Assembly (NCBI RefSeq): GCF_001590685.1
Contig: NZ_CP014616.1
Location: 2,417,001-2,481,000, forward strand
DNA from: Sporosarcina psychrophila
Lineage (GTDB): Bacteria > Bacillota > Bacilli > Bacillales_A > Planococcaceae
DNA: 64,000 bases
Direction: 5' to 3'
Each line of letters begins with the position of its first letter. Position 1 is the stretch's first letter. This document shows positions 18,342-29,093 of this stretch, piece by piece. The translations under genes and the position numbers were made by a program. The notes under the pieces are model-generated. The model made no database searches and was not told where the DNA came from. It saw nothing but the letters and a program-made list of their open reading frames with translations.

Positions 18342-19667
18342 TTAATATTGCGACAGATATTGATCGCGTTCCCATGGGTGTACTTGTGTCCTATACATAT
18401 CCCATTCAATTTCTTTTGCTTCAATAAACCGTTCCAACAAATGGCTGCCTATAGCTTGAGTAATCACTTTGTCTGCTTTTAATTTTTTTAGTGCCTCAGC
18501 TAAAGTAGCCGGCAAATCAATGATTCCGGTTTTTTCCCGCTCTTCTTTTGACATCACATAGATATTTTTGTTAATTGTTTCAGGAGGTGTTAATTTATTT
18601 TTAATGCCATCTAATCCCGCAGCTAACAAGACAGCCATGGCTAAATATGGATTTGCAGCAGGGTCAACACTACGAACCTCTACACGTGTACTCATTCCAC
18701 GTGATGCGGGGATTCGAATAAGTGCACTTCTATTTCTTGCTGACCAAGCCACATAGCATGGCGCCTCATACCCGGGAACTAACCTTTTGTAGGAGTTTAC
18801 AGTAGGGTTTGTAATAGCAGTAAAACTCTGAGCATGTTTCAGAATTCCTGCCACAAAACTTCTTGCAGTATCACTTATTTCTAGCGACCCGTTTGGATCA
18901 TAAAATGCATTTTCGCCATTTTTGAATAAGCTCAAGTTACAATGCATGCCAGATCCATTTATGCCGAATAATGGTTTAGGCATAAATGTCGCATGTAGCC
19001 CATGTTTGCGAGCAATAGTTTTAACGATAAGCTTAAAGGTTTGAATATCATCACAGGCTCTTATGGCACTTTGATATTTAAAGTCAATTTCATGCTGGCC
19101 CGGTGCTACTTCATGATGGGAAGCTTCAATCTCAAATCCCATTTCTTCCAGTTCAAATACGATATCGCGACGGCAAGTTTCCCCTAAGTCAGTTGGTGCA
19201 AGATCAAAATAACCGCCATGATCATTCAATTCCAATGATGGTTCACCCTTGTCATTGAGTTTAAATAAGAAAAATTCAGGTTCAGGTCCAACATTGAAAT
19301 CAGAAAACCCAAGTACTTTCATTTCATTTAAAATCCTTTTGAGATTATTGCGAGGGTCACCTTCAAATGGTGTTCCATCTGGATGATAAATATCACAGAT
19401 GAGACGCGCGATCTTTCCTTTTTCTGTTGTAAAAGGAAAGATAATAAACGTATCTAAATCTGGGTATAAATACATATCAGATTCTTCAATACGTACAAAT
19501 CCTTCAATTGATGAGCCATCAAACATCATTTTGTTATCGAGTGCTTTCGGCAACTGACTAATCGGAATTTCAACATTTTTAATTTTCCCGAATAAGTCTG
19601 TAAATTGTAGTCGAACATACCTTACATTTTGCATCTTAGCCAAATCTAAAATAGATTCTCTGTTCAT
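18342..19667 (-). CDS. glnA: Type I glutamine synthetase
   Basis: 441 residues, the GSI-alpha length. Signatures in order: [56 protein letters not shown] and [16 protein letters not shown]. It makes glutamine from glutamate, ammonia and ATP. GGGGAGG is eight bases before the ATG. Only two bases separate it from dapF. There is no glnR next to it, unlike the usual Bacillus glnRA pair, so it may be a second GS under the control of this cluster. Confidence 0.95.
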   Translation of the reverse strand: MNRESILDLAKMQNVRYVRLQFTDLFGKIKNVEIPISQLPKALDNKMMFDGSSIEGFVRIEESDMYLYPDLDTFIIFPFTTEKGKIARLICDIYHPDGTPFEGDPRNNLKRILNEMKVLGFSDFNVGPEPEFFLFKLNDKGEPSLELNDHGGYFDLAPTDLGETCRRDIVFELEEMGFEIEASHHEVAPGQHEIDFKYQSAIRACDDIQTFKLIVKTIARKHGLHATFMPKPLFGINGSGMHCNLSLFKNGENAFYDPNGSLEISDTARSFVAGILKHAQSFTAITNPTVNSYKRLVPGYEAPCYVAWSARNRSALIRIPASRGMSTRVEVRSVDPAANPYLAMAVLLAAGLDGIKNKLTPPETINKNIYVMSKEEREKTGIIDLPATLAEALKKLKADKVITQAIGSHLLERFIEAKEIEWDMYRTQVHPWERDQYLSQY

Positions 19668-19669
19668 AC

Positions 19670-20581
19670 TTAGATCCTCCCCTTTTGTCTAAAATCATTG
19701 CCTTCATCGATTACTGAACCATTAATATAGGTGTCTCTCCCCAATTCTCCATGGCAGATATATGTTGCTTTTCCTCTTTTCCAAATGTGGCCATGTTCAT
19801 CCCAGCTAACCGTCAAGTCTCCTCCAGGTAGATGAACGGTTATCGGAAGATGTCTATCCAACATATCGTTTAATGTGGCAGCTACTACCGCAGCGCAAGC
19901 CCCTGTTCCGCAAGCCATTGTTATACCCGATCCACGTTCCCACACTCGATAATCAATTTCTTGGCTGTTCTTGACATGAACAATTCCGACGTTTATTCGT
20001 TCTGGGAACAAATCAGAGTGTTCAATTACAGGACCTATTTTATCTAATGGCACTTCATTCACATCATCAACAAACATGATTGCGTGTGGATTCCCAATCG
20101 ATACACAAGTCATGTAATACACATCTCCTCCAAAAGAATGCGGTTCATTTATCGCAACCGAGAATGGATTTCCTTGCATCGGTATCCTATTTTTTAGTAG
20201 TTTGGGCTCGCCCATATCAACAGTTACATACTGCACGTACTTTTCATGGTCTACATCTACTTCCAAACTCACCACCCCACCCAACGTTTCAATTGTAAAA
20301 GGAGATGTTGTAGCGTACTTTTGATCAAAAAGAATCTTTGCTACACAACGCAATCCGTTGCCACAATTCCTTGCTTCCGATCCATCCACGTTAAAAATTC
20401 TCATTTGAAAATCTGCTATATCCGAAGATCCTATTATTATTATGCCGTCAGACCCGATACCGAAGTTCACATCAGATACTATTTGAGCAAGCTGATTATA
20501 GCCTTGGTAGTCCATTTCAGTTTCTAATTGATTGAAAATAACGTAGGAGTTTCCCAAACCATGCATTTTAGTAAACAACAA
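19670..20581 (-). CDS. dapF: Diaminopimelate epimerase
   Basis: 303 residues. Both catalytic cysteines are present: [12 protein letters not shown] near residue 77 and [13 protein letters not shown] near residue 226. It interconverts LL- and meso-diaminopimelate. It starts at a TTG with GGGGGG nine bases upstream, giving [13 protein letters not shown], the normal DapF N-terminus. The dapL stop lies 13 bases upstream and glnA begins two bases after its stop. Confidence 0.95.
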   Translation of the reverse strand: MLFTKMHGLGNSYVIFNQLETEMDYQGYNQLAQIVSDVNFGIGSDGIIIIGSSDIADFQMRIFNVDGSEARNCGNGLRCVAKILFDQKYATTSPFTIETLGGVVSLEVDVDHEKYVQYVTVDMGEPKLLKNRIPMQGNPFSVAINEPHSFGGDVYYMTCVSIGNPHAIMFVDDVNEVPLDKIGPVIEHSDLFPERINVGIVHVKNSQEIDYRVWERGSGITMACGTGACAAVVAATLNDMLDRHLPITVHLPGGDLTVSWDEHGHIWKRGKATYICHGELGRDTYINGSVIDEGNDFRQKGRI

Positions 20582-20594
20582 CTTTATCCCCCCC

Positions 20595-21833
20595 TTAAAA
20601 GATGAATTTGGATGTACTCAACCTCGCTTTGATTCCAGTGATTACTCGTTGCTCTTCTTTCACTCCTTTCGCTTGAAACGTAACCGAAAATCGCACATAG
20701 TGTCCGGCATCATCCCATGGAACACTGGATATTAAATGTTCACGTAATAAATATTGGCTAAACTCTTCCGCTGACTGAAAGTGAGGACCGCTTGCTACCG
20801 CTTTTGGTATCTTTGTATATAAGAAAAATGATCCTTTCGGTTTTTTAACATTAAAGCCACACTCACGTAAAACTTTTTCCAAAAGATTGTGACGCCGTGA
20901 ATACTTAGCTACAGTTTGTTCTGTAATTTCTGGATGAGAAAGGGCAAATGCCGCTGCTTTTTGTATGGCGATAAATTGACCAGAGTCAATAGTGTCCTTC
21001 ACTGTCTTAATCACTTTGACAAGTTTCGAATTTCCTGCCATAAAACCAATGCGCCAGCCTGTCATATTGAATGATTTCGATAAGGAATGAAGCTCTATTC
21101 CAACCTCCTTTGCCCCGGGTACAGAAAGAAAGCTTAACGGCTTTTCATCATCGAATACGAGAGCAGCATAAGAAGCATCATGCACAACGATCAATTGATT
21201 TTTCTTTGCAAATTGGACTACTTCCTCAAAGAATTCTACAGTTGCTACAGCCCCTGTTGGGTTGTTCGGATAATTCAAGTAAAGTAGCTTCGCTTTCTTG
21301 AGAATACCCTCATTCAATGAATCTAGTTTTGGCAGAAATGAATTACTCTCCAATAGCGGCAGATGGACAATTTCTCCTCCGTAGTATTCTGTGTGAGTGC
21401 CTAAAATAGGATAACTGGGCGATGGCATAAGTGTAATATCACCAGAATTGATGAAGGCTGCAGGAAGCATCGCCAAGGCTGACTTTGATCCGATCGAATG
21501 GTTGATTTCGGTTTCTGGGTCGAGGTCATACACTCCAAATACATGTTTCATATATTTGGCAGCTGCATGCTTCAACTCAACTATCCCATTATCCGCATAC
21601 ATGCGATTTTCAGGCTTCTTTGCTTCTTCTGCCAATATTTCCACAACTGCTTCATCTGCCATTGCATCAGGCTCTCCAACGCCAAGATCGATCAATTCCA
21701 TATGAGGATTTGCCTGCAATGCTTCTTTTTTTATTCTTTTTATTTTTTCAAATTTATAGATTTCCTCTTTTAAACCAAATTGCGGACCCCCTAAACGGTC
21801 TGCAAACAGTTGTTGTATATAATCAGCTGACAT
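20595..21833 (-). CDS. dapL: LL-diaminopimelate aminotransferase-like PLP enzyme
   Basis: 412 residues of fold-type I aminotransferase: LIDLGVGEPD, YPNNPTGA, and the PLP lysine in SLSKSFNMTGWRIGF. The N-terminal EEIYKFEKIKRIKK and the position directly before dapF favour DapL, which converts tetrahydrodipicolinate to LL-DAP in one step with glutamate. GGGGGAA precedes the ATG. It is the first gene of the dapL-dapF-glnA-asnB run. Another class I aminotransferase specificity is possible. Confidence 0.85.
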   Translation of the reverse strand: MSADYIQQLFADRLGGPQFGLKEEIYKFEKIKRIKKEALQANPHMELIDLGVGEPDAMADEAVVEILAEEAKKPENRMYADNGIVELKHAAAKYMKHVFGVYDLDPETEINHSIGSKSALAMLPAAFINSGDITLMPSPSYPILGTHTEYYGGEIVHLPLLESNSFLPKLDSLNEGILKKAKLLYLNYPNNPTGAVATVEFFEEVVQFAKKNQLIVVHDASYAALVFDDEKPLSFLSVPGAKEVGIELHSLSKSFNMTGWRIGFMAGNSKLVKVIKTVKDTIDSGQFIAIQKAAAFALSHPEITEQTVAKYSRRHNLLEKVLRECGFNVKKPKGSFFLYTKIPKAVASGPHFQSAEEFSQYLLREHLISSVPWDDAGHYVRFSVTFQAKGVKEEQRVITGIKARLSTSKFIF

Positions 21834-22047
21834 ATCTATTCCCCCAAAACATTCATGACATTTTGCTTATGTTGTACTCATTACATTCAATGACTACCTC
21901 CATACTTCTTGAATAGCCCAACCTACCTCTGTTCTCCTCTACTATTTGAATTCATTTTCTACTTTTATAATATCGATTATTAAATGGAATTGATTTAGAC
22001 TTATTGCTTAAACATTTGCACTTTTTTAGTGATACAGTAAATTTGCA

Positions 22048-22078
22048 ATAAAAAAAGCCAAGCATAAGAGCCTGGCGA
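22048..22078 (-). terminator. AraC gene terminator
   Basis: On the minus strand GCCAGG pairs with CTTGGC (one G-U) around an 8-base loop, followed by seven U. Confidence 0.7.
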
Positions 22079-22080
22079 GT

Positions 22081-22872
22081 TTAACGAATTTCTGAAGGGT
22101 TTTTACCTGTGTACTTTTTAAATTGTCTGCTGAAAAAATGGAGATCGCTGTATCCAAGTACATACGCAGCTTCTGTCACTGTCATACCTGAATAACGGAG
22201 TAAATGTTCCGCTCGTTCAATGCGCGAACGAATGATATATGATCTAACCGTATGGCCAATTATTTGTTTAAACTTCAGAGAAAAATATCTTGGAGAAAGA
22301 TTGGCTCGAGCTGCTAAACTTCCAATTGAATGTTGTTCACCGGGATGCTGCTGAATATAGTTAGCTATTTCCCGAACAGTTTCCAGCAAGATATTGCTCG
22401 TGTAAGCCATTTGCTCTACCTTTTCTTCTTCTTCTGCTCTCAATAGGTGAATCATTAGTTGCTTTAAGATGAGCTTTGCCTCTATTTCCATTCCAAATGT
22501 TTTCACTAATAACAAGCGAACGTATTGAGTTAAGAGTGATTCAAAACTGAAAGTATTTTCAACCATCCGATGGGCGGTAGGGACCAATTGTGGTGTTTCA
22601 GTTAAGTCGAAATGAATATAGGTTAATACTAGGGGGTCTTGGGGATTATGCGTGGCAGTTGTCACGTCTCCATGTTTAAAAAGAAAACAGTGCCCTTTTT
22701 GTATATCATAAGACTTTCCGTTTAGTACCAATATTCCTTCACCGCTCCAAACATAAAATAAATCATAATTAGGGAACGGTTTATCGCGCTTTTTCCATTT
22801 CCAAGTCGGCTCACAATGAATAGTGGCAAATGCCGGTTTCAAAATAAATTGATCCGGATTCAAATCTAACAT
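22081..22872 (-). CDS. AraC family regulator with cupin-like N-terminus
   Basis: 263 residues. Residues 1-110 are a cupin-type sensor (NYDLFYVWSGEGILVLNGKS, then FLFKHGDV). The last 100 residues hold two HTH motifs: HSIGSLAARANLSPRYFSL and MTVTEAAYVLGYSDLHFFSR, ending GKNPSEIR. AAGGGGGTG lies before the ATG. It is upstream of dapL on the same strand but separated by a terminator and about 200 bases, so a regulatory link to the amino-acid cluster is only possible. Confidence 0.9.
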   Translation of the reverse strand: MLDLNPDQFILKPAFATIHCEPTWKWKKRDKPFPNYDLFYVWSGEGILVLNGKSYDIQKGHCFLFKHGDVTTATHNPQDPLVLTYIHFDLTETPQLVPTAHRMVENTFSFESLLTQYVRLLLVKTFGMEIEAKLILKQLMIHLLRAEEEEKVEQMAYTSNILLETVREIANYIQQHPGEQHSIGSLAARANLSPRYFSLKFKQIIGHTVRSYIIRSRIERAEHLLRYSGMTVTEAAYVLGYSDLHFFSRQFKKYTGKNPSEIR

Positions 22873-23316
22873 GCAGCACCCCCTTATTTTTCAGCAAACC
22901 TTTTTAGGTAATTCCTAATAATGCTCGTCTACCTTTTGTCTTCGGTTAACTCTATGTAACCATATTCGATAAAACTCGCTAAAATTACTATCAACAGTGT
23001 ATTCAATACAGTCTTGAATGGATAGAAATCCTTTACTTGCTATTATATGTCGTAGATGTACCGCATAAAGCTTCCAAGCACAGATAGCAAGTAGGTATGA
23101 AAAATTTGCCCATCTTGAGGTGATTGTCAAACTGTTTTTTAAAGCAACAGTATTTCAACCGTTGATACATACGCGCGACGGTAACATAAAAAGCGAAATC
23201 AGAGTTGCGCGTGAAGCATAAGGGACTACTCTATCACGAAATAGGAAAAAAAGAAAAGAGGTTTTAGAGATTTTTTTATTATCAATTCATTATAGTTCGT
23301 AGATTATTTATAACTT
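22873..23316. other. Intergenic, no supported gene
   Basis: A 71-codon minus frame at 22915-23130 has no ribosome site and no recognisable motif. I see no repeat or hairpin of note. Confidence 0.4.
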
Positions 23317-23820
23317 CTATATCCTATATTCATAATAAAGTTCTTCTTGCTCTGTATCTTCAAACCATTTCATGCATTTAAAAGGAAATCCAATCTTTTC
23401 TAATACTTTTAAAGACCCTTTATTCTCTGGACTTGCAGAAGCAGTGATAACCTGTACTTCCCCATGATTTATGGCGATTTCTACACAAGCATACGCCGCT
23501 TCTGTTGCGAAACCTTTGCCCCAAGATTTTTTACTATAATGATAAATTAATTCCACATCGCTTAATGAATTCACACAATTAAATCCAGCAGCACCTATAA
23601 TTTCTTTAGATTCTTTATCTTTTACTGCGTACACGGATAAACCGTTAATTTCATGACATTTCCTATAGCCTTCGATAACTCGGCCCAACACATCACTTGA
23701 AGAAGCACCATCGCATAATGCCATCACTTCTTCATCACCCCAAAACTTTTTCACTGAATCTAAGTGAGAGTCATTAAACACACATAGATATAAACGTTTA
23801 GTCTCATATATAATTTCCAT
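23317..23820 (-). CDS. GNAT N-acetyltransferase (RimJ/RimL type)
   Basis: 167 residues: an N-terminal ETKRLYLCVFNDSHLD segment typical of ribosomal-protein acetyltransferase relatives, the acetyl-CoA loop SWGKGFATEAA near residue 95 and NKGSLKVLEKIGF. TAGGTG lies before the ATG. A decayed relative is at 15868. The acceptor is unknown. Confidence 0.85.
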   Translation of the reverse strand: MEIIYETKRLYLCVFNDSHLDSVKKFWGDEEVMALCDGASSSDVLGRVIEGYRKCHEINGLSVYAVKDKESKEIIGAAGFNCVNSLSDVELIYHYSKKSWGKGFATEAAYACVEIAINHGEVQVITASASPENKGSLKVLEKIGFPFKCMKWFEDTEQEELYYEYRI

Positions 23821-23879
23821 TTTTTCACCTACTTATTTATTGTTAACTCAATTTCTGTGATTTTATCAGCTTTGGTAAA

Positions 23880-24888
23880 TGTTATGTTGATTTTTCTCTC
23901 CAATTTTTCACAGTTAAACGTAGCTACTATTCTAAATTCTACCTTCTTATTGTAGAATCACAATAAAAAGAACAATTGTTGAGCATGCCCATTTTATAGA
24001 GGCAGTTTATTAGGATTGTTGAATGACCTTTCAATCAATATAAATCTGATAGTGAAATTCATGCAAAGGGTTTTTATTACTTATAGAACGTTAATAACAC
24101 ACTTGTTGATTAACCAAAAACAACCAATTAATAACTTAATTGACTACTACGCGATCGGTTTACAGTTGCTTCTGGCTAGCTTTGGATTGAACAACTTCTA
24201 TACATAACTGAGCTATTTTTATGTATAGGAATGCGACTTCGCCGCATTCCTATACATTTTCTTCAGTAATCGTCTGGTGGTCGTTCATCCGTCGCTCTCC
24301 AAAGGCAAAGGTACACGAAGTGCTAATGCTTTTGGGAACGAGGGAATAGAGGGGTTCCTAATTGGTTAAAAGCCGCCAAAGATACAATTTTGGCGGCTGA
24401 AACTTTCTTTATGGTCTTTTCTTTTCTTATTTTAGGAAGTGTCACTTTCTATAGTGTCATATACCTTACTAAAGAACAGCCTGTACAATGTACCAGGGTG
24501 CCCGAAATTGCATCTTCGGGCACTGATACCTTTTGAAAAAGGTAGCTATTCTTTACTTCTAAAGCAGCTGCACTTTTCACTTAAACAGTGTAGGTTTGCG
24601 ATAGGTACTTATTCACAATAAGATGATCGAAAAGGGTGTGCCGTAAGCGAACCGGAAATGATCCAGTGAAAATGGAGGTTTTCAAGCCTTTTCTTACTTG
24701 TTATTTATGCAAGAAAATGGTTAATCAACAGACGTGCGTTAATAATTATTATCGTAGGCTCAAGGGTGGATACAATGTTTTAACGGGGTTGTAACAAAGT
24801 GTCTTGACAATCATCCTGCTTTGCTTTAAGTATTAGAAAATATTAAACACCCAATTAAAAAACAACATTAAATTTTCACAGTGCCAAA
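23880..24888. other. Kilobase-long gap with three strong hairpins
   Basis: No convincing gene. Hairpins: 24221-24257 (perfect 15-bp stem, 7-base loop, followed by TTTTC), 24371-24398 (perfect 10-bp AGCCGCCAAA stem) and 24498-24523 (9-bp GTGCCCGAA stem). The first looks like a terminator. The others lack T tracts and may be relic ends of mobile DNA. Confidence 0.5.
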
Positions 24889-26037
24889 TCAATGAATCGA
24901 TTGTTCATTGTTCCCTATTTTTAAGATTGTGAAAAGCATTACACATAAAATGATCAATAGTCCTCCCAATGCTGGAACAAAGTTATCAAAAACATCAATT
25001 GTTAATCCAATAAATGCAGGACCGAGGGCCCCGAGTAGATAACCACCAAATTGCATCATCGCAGACCAAGACACTGTTTCTTCAATATTTTTGGCCTCTT
25101 GAATAGGTAGAAGTAGTGCCAAAGGAAACAAACCACCAGCCCCAATACCAAGGAAAACTGTAGCTATCCACGGAGAGTAATTTAGCAGTAAAATCAAAAT
25201 CCCTATTATTTCTGAAAAACTACAGACTAATAACCAAACTTTTCTATTACCCGTTTTGCTAACGAGTATAGGTATTAAAAAGCTTATGGGAATTTGGATT
25301 ACTGTAAATAAAGTCAGAATCAAACCGGATTGAGAATAGCTGAAACCCATTGATTGTACGATTGGTGCTAACCAAGCTGTTAGCGAATAAAAGATAGCCG
25401 CCATGCATCCAAAAAACAACATGAATAATGTCACCCTTTTATTTTTTATAAACAAAGCTGAAATAGGCAGGGTATCTGTACTCTTTTCCGCTTTTTTTAG
25501 AAGTGGAATAAGTAGTAAAAATGCAGGAACCGCTAATATACTCCAGAAACCTAATGCGTGTTGCCAAGATTCATTCATCCTCTGGTATGTAGGCACAGAA
25601 AGACTGGATGCAACCGCTGCACCAATCACCATTGACACGGAATAAACCCCCATTAAACCATGATTGTTGGGAAAGTATTTTTTTATAAATCCTGTAATTA
25701 ATGGTCCAGCAATCCCTATTCCAATCCCCGAGAATAAAGCTGTCGCAAACAACAAAAAGCTATTATGAATGAACATACGAAGGAATGTAGCAACGAATAT
25801 CAAAGTCATTGCTATAAGCAGAGACTTCTCCATTCCCAAACGCTTATTTAACTTAATGGCCAATATGGAAAATAGCCCCATACAAAAAACCGGTAGTGCG
25901 GTTAGTAAACTAGCTGTCACCCCGCTCATACCTAAATCCGTTTGGATGATATCAAGTAAAGGCCCAACAGAAGTAATCGACGGTCTTAAATTTAATGAAA
26001 CAAAAAATATAATCATCACAAGATAAACAAAACGCAT
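24889..26037 (-). CDS. CynX/NimT family MFS transporter
   Basis: 382 residues with 12 likely membrane spans. The N-terminal NLRPSITSVGPLLDIIQTDL is the CynX/NimT signature; members move cyanate, nitroimidazoles or other small organic anions. The ATG at 26037 has AAGGAG nine bases upstream. It is divergent from a LysR gene that probably controls it. A paralogue is at 45229-46419. Confidence 0.9.
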   Translation of the reverse strand: MRFVYLVMIIFFVSLNLRPSITSVGPLLDIIQTDLGMSGVTASLLTALPVFCMGLFSILAIKLNKRLGMEKSLLIAMTLIFVATFLRMFIHNSFLLFATALFSGIGIGIAGPLITGFIKKYFPNNHGLMGVYSVSMVIGAAVASSLSVPTYQRMNESWQHALGFWSILAVPAFLLLIPLLKKAEKSTDTLPISALFIKNKRVTLFMLFFGCMAAIFYSLTAWLAPIVQSMGFSYSQSGLILTLFTVIQIPISFLIPILVSKTGNRKVWLLVCSFSEIIGILILLLNYSPWIATVFLGIGAGGLFPLALLLPIQEAKNIEETVSWSAMMQFGGYLLGALGPAFIGLTIDVFDNFVPALGGLLIILCVMLFTILKIGNNEQSIH

Positions 26038-26089
26038 GTGAAACATCTCCTTCATTAAGCATTGCATTCATTGTATATTTGCGCTTATA

Positions 26090-26135
26090 ATAGTTCAATA
26101 CTATTTTTTCTATACAAACCATAGCTGTAAGCTAT
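26090..26135. promoter_or_regulatory. LysR-type operator candidates
   Basis: Two dyads lie in the divergent promoter region: ATAGT-N5-ACTAT (26090-26104), which fits the LysR T-N11-A rule, and ATAGCT-GTA-AGCTAT (26121-26135). Spacing of 31 bp between their starts is about three helical turns. Confidence 0.55.
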
Positions 26136-26154
26136 CATAAAAGGAGCATGTTAA

Positions 26155-27024
26155 ATGGAAATCAGGCAGTTACACTATTTCCTTATGTTATGCAAAGAAC
26201 TTCATTTTACTGAAGCTGCCTACAAACTAGGTATTTCACAACCAACCCTAAGCCAGCAAATACGGGTATTGGAAGATGAATTAGGCCTACCTCTGTTCGA
26301 TCGCCTTGGAAAAAAAACCGTTAAGACCGAAGCAGGTAATCTCCTTGAGCACTACGCATTGCAAATTGTTCAACAACTAGAAAACGCAAAAAATGCTATA
26401 GAAGATCTGACAAATCTGAATACCGGTCACTTACGTGTAGCAGTATTACCATCCGATCTTGATTATCGATTAACAGCATTACTAATCGATTTTCACAAAG
26501 AATTTCCAAATACTAAAGTGCAAGTGATTCCATCGATTGATATTTTAAATAAGGTGTTAGAAAATGAAGTTGATATTGGTGTTGGGCTAGCGATTCAACC
26601 AGACAGTCGTTTAAATCGCATCCCTTTTCATACCGAATCGTATAGTCTTTTCGTTACTAAAGATCATGAATTAGCAGACAAAGGTATTATCTTGCCGGCT
26701 GACTTGGTAAATCTGCCTTTAGTTATGTATCCGAAGGGATTCTCTGGACGTGATTTGATTGAGACTTGGTGTTTAAGTCAAAAAATTGCTATCGATGCCC
26801 TGATGGAAACAGGATCAGCCACATCTTTGTTTCAACTTGTAAAAGCAGGGATTGGGGCTACTATTCAACCTAGTCAACTAATTGAAAGTTTCCAATCACT
26901 CGGTCTCCGTGCTATTCCAATCAAGGATTCCCCTACTAGGAACTTAGAGATGTTTTATCGTACTGATAAATATTTAAGTCAATCTGCAAAAGCATTCTTG
27001 AACCGAATGGAAACCTTTTTTTAA
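26155..27024 (+). CDS. LysR family transcriptional regulator
   Basis: 289 residues: the N-terminal HTH (LHFTEAAYKLGISQPTLSQQ) and linker, then a periplasmic-binding-like sensor domain with HLRVAVLPSD and VDIGVGLAIQPD. AAAAGGAG precedes the ATG. It is divergent from the CynX/NimT transporter, the usual arrangement for a regulator and its target. Confidence 0.95.
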   Translation: MEIRQLHYFLMLCKELHFTEAAYKLGISQPTLSQQIRVLEDELGLPLFDRLGKKTVKTEAGNLLEHYALQIVQQLENAKNAIEDLTNLNTGHLRVAVLPSDLDYRLTALLIDFHKEFPNTKVQVIPSIDILNKVLENEVDIGVGLAIQPDSRLNRIPFHTESYSLFVTKDHELADKGIILPADLVNLPLVMYPKGFSGRDLIETWCLSQKIAIDALMETGSATSLFQLVKAGIGATIQPSQLIESFQSLGLRAIPIKDSPTRNLEMFYRTDKYLSQSAKAFLNRMETFF

Positions 27025-27361
27025 AGTCACCATACTGAAAATATCATAATTTATCGCTAAATTGAAAATGATCTACTATAAAGGTCCTGGAATTAAATAA
27101 ATCCCGCAAGAAAAAATACTAACTCATTCAGTTGAATAGAACAAAACACAAATTAGCACCTCATTTTGCACGCTGATATGGGGTGCTTTTTAAGTTTAAT
27201 TTATCTATTAAGATGTTTTATAAAAAACGGATTTTTTGGAGCATAATATAAAAGATGGAATTTTGAAACTTTTTGAGTGGTCATTCGTATTACTAGTATA
27301 GGTTTCCAACTCTAATCACTGAAGAATAGTTGGTAGTAAAAAGGGATGAGGAGGAATAATA
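27025..27361 (+). terminator. Gap with LysR gene terminator at 27155-27195
   Basis: AGCACCTCAT (27155-27164) pairs with ATGGGGTGCT with one mismatch, followed by TTTTT. The remainder before the lipoprotein gene shows no further gene. Confidence 0.75.
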
Positions 27362-27988
27362 ATGTATCGTAAACTGATTTCCAAACATCTGTCGACGAAA
27401 ACAATGGTAGGTATTCTATTTTTACTTTTTTCTTGTTTTTTGATTGTAGGTTGTTCTCAAGAAAAACCGGAAGATCCTGAAAAGATTGTTACTCCAATTG
27501 AAGACAAGAACAAAGCTGTTATTCGTGCTGTTCTCGAAAAGGTATTTACGGGTCCAGACGAAGAATATCTACGTTTAAGTGAGGAGTTATATAAGCAACA
27601 AATGGATCCATCGTACGAAGGGTATGTTGGTACAGAGGTGGCGCCAGACACGGAAGAAATCACCTCATATCTAAAAGAGTCCTATTCGTCTTATTTCACG
27701 GAACTTGGATTTGATTTCTTTGTTAATGCTACACCGGCACTTGGTTACCACAGTTACCCAGTAGATTATCAATTAAGTATCGCTGATATCGAAGTGATCC
27801 AAAGTGATAATCCGATTGCACCAAAGGAATATGATTTTACTGCTCAAGTAGAATATGTAAACGAGGCTGGAAAAACGACACAATTCGAGATAAGCGGGAT
27901 GGCGATTTGTTCAGAAGAAGGAAAAATCGGAAGGATTACAATCAATGACGGTGGACTGTTGAAAAAAATAAATGAGGATAGTAACTAG
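27362..27988 (+). CDS. Putative lipoprotein of unknown function
   Basis: 208 residues. A signal peptide (TMVGILFLLFSCFLIVGC) ends in a lipobox with Cys31, so the mature protein is likely lipid-anchored outside the membrane. The rest is mixed alpha/beta with a conserved-looking EEYLRLSEELY helix, resembling small NTF2-like secreted proteins of Bacillus, but I do not recognise the family. GGAGG lies eight bases before the ATG. It stands alone. Confidence 0.8.
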   Translation: MYRKLISKHLSTKTMVGILFLLFSCFLIVGCSQEKPEDPEKIVTPIEDKNKAVIRAVLEKVFTGPDEEYLRLSEELYKQQMDPSYEGYVGTEVAPDTEEITSYLKESYSSYFTELGFDFFVNATPALGYHSYPVDYQLSIADIEVIQSDNPIAPKEYDFTAQVEYVNEAGKTTQFEISGMAICSEEGKIGRITINDGGLLKKINEDSN

Positions 27989-28620
27989 CTATTCCACAAG
28001 TTAGCATCGCCTTATACTCATTAGTGTAGGGCTTTTCATTCATTCATTCATTCATTCATTCATTCGTCAGTCCACCCAACCGTAAAAATAAGCCCAATTT
28101 ATTAACATACGTTGACATGCGGGCATTAAAAAGACCGCCAATTCAACTATGAATTAACGATCTAATTTGATGTTTAGTTTGCGTCTTGCACTACGCAACT
28201 GAACGGGTTATAAAAAGTCCCCTGTTCATTTCCCATTGTACTTCCGTCATTACTCTTCACGTACTTTTTTATCGCCAATCATAAACGTCAGAGTGAACCG
28301 TTAATAAACTAAACTAAACTAAATAAAAACAGCCATCCCTCTTTTTGAACTGAGCCCTTATTATCGGACAGTTTAATAAAAGCGACTTTGCAGTCTAGGC
28401 TGCGATTACAAAAAAGCACTCCTGGTTGGGTTGCGAAGAGTTGCAGGCGCTGTTCGATGAACGTAAGAAGTCATGGGAATCAGCCCCACTCGATTGAGAA
28501 AGGCTTTTACTTTGGTCATATTTAACTTACTCACGGACAAATGGACAAATAAAAAGACAACAGGGTTTGCCAAATAAAAGACCGTCAATAGACGATCTCC
28601 AGTTGAAGAACCAATATTAC
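27989..28620. other. Gap with simple repeats and a dispersed hairpin
   Basis: Contains seven perfect TTCA units (28035-28062), a short CTAAA-type pentamer run (28308-28325), and near 28577 a copy of the dispersed AGACCGTCAATAGACGATCT hairpin. No gene supported. Confidence 0.5.
28035..28062. repeat. TTCA tetranucleotide microsatellite (7 copies)
   Basis: Seven exact TTCA units followed by TTCG. Intergenic, 50 bases after the lipoprotein stop. Confidence 0.95.
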
Positions 28621-29040
28621 TTATGTTGATTTAAAGTAAATTATCTCTGGATCTCCTTCGTCTAAATTTTCAACAAATCCACTTTGTGTAAATCCATTTT
28701 CTTTAAATACTTCCTGCATTCTTTTATTTGATTGATTGGTTGAAGAGAATATTTTCTTAGTAGGCGATATGCTTATAAAATACTCCATAAGAGATGTTGC
28801 ATATCCTTTCCGTCTTTCAGTCGGTTTAACTATTATCAGGGATATAAAGCTATAATCAAAAAAATGAATATCAAAAATTAAAAATCCTACAAATGAGAAC
28901 TCGTTTTTAATAGCTATACATCTTTCTTCCTCAATAGCTTTTTTTATGTATTTTCGTCTGCTATCACTACCTATTACTTCTCTATCGATATTCACTATTT
29001 CATCTAAATCGATTAATTGAGATTTAACCAAAGTTTCCAT
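28621..29040 (-). CDS. GNAT family acetyltransferase
   Basis: 139 residues with the GNAT core: FVGFLIFDIHFFDYSFISLI strands, then the acetyl-CoA loop VKPTERRKGYATSLM near residue 82 and an MQEVFKENGF helix. AAGGGGAG precedes the ATG. No partner gene nearby; substrate unknown. Confidence 0.85.
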   Translation of the reverse strand: METLVKSQLIDLDEIVNIDREVIGSDSRRKYIKKAIEEERCIAIKNEFSFVGFLIFDIHFFDYSFISLIIVKPTERRKGYATSLMEYFISISPTKKIFSSTNQSNKRMQEVFKENGFTQSGFVENLDEGDPEIIYFKST

Positions 29041-29093
29041 ATTAAAGCTCCCCTTATTGAAATTTGACTTTATTAAAACATTTCCTTCTTCAA

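Noticed and set aside
22915..23130. 71-codon minus-strand frame
   Set aside because: No ribosome site, no motif and no gene-like composition; likely chance.
24016..24621. Two plus-strand frames of about 60 codons in the kilobase gap
   Set aside because: They cross strong hairpins, lack ribosome sites and have no recognisable domain.
28035..28062. Tandem TTCA run as a CRISPR or phase-variation switch
   Set aside because: No spacers, and it lies between genes where length change would not alter any reading frame.
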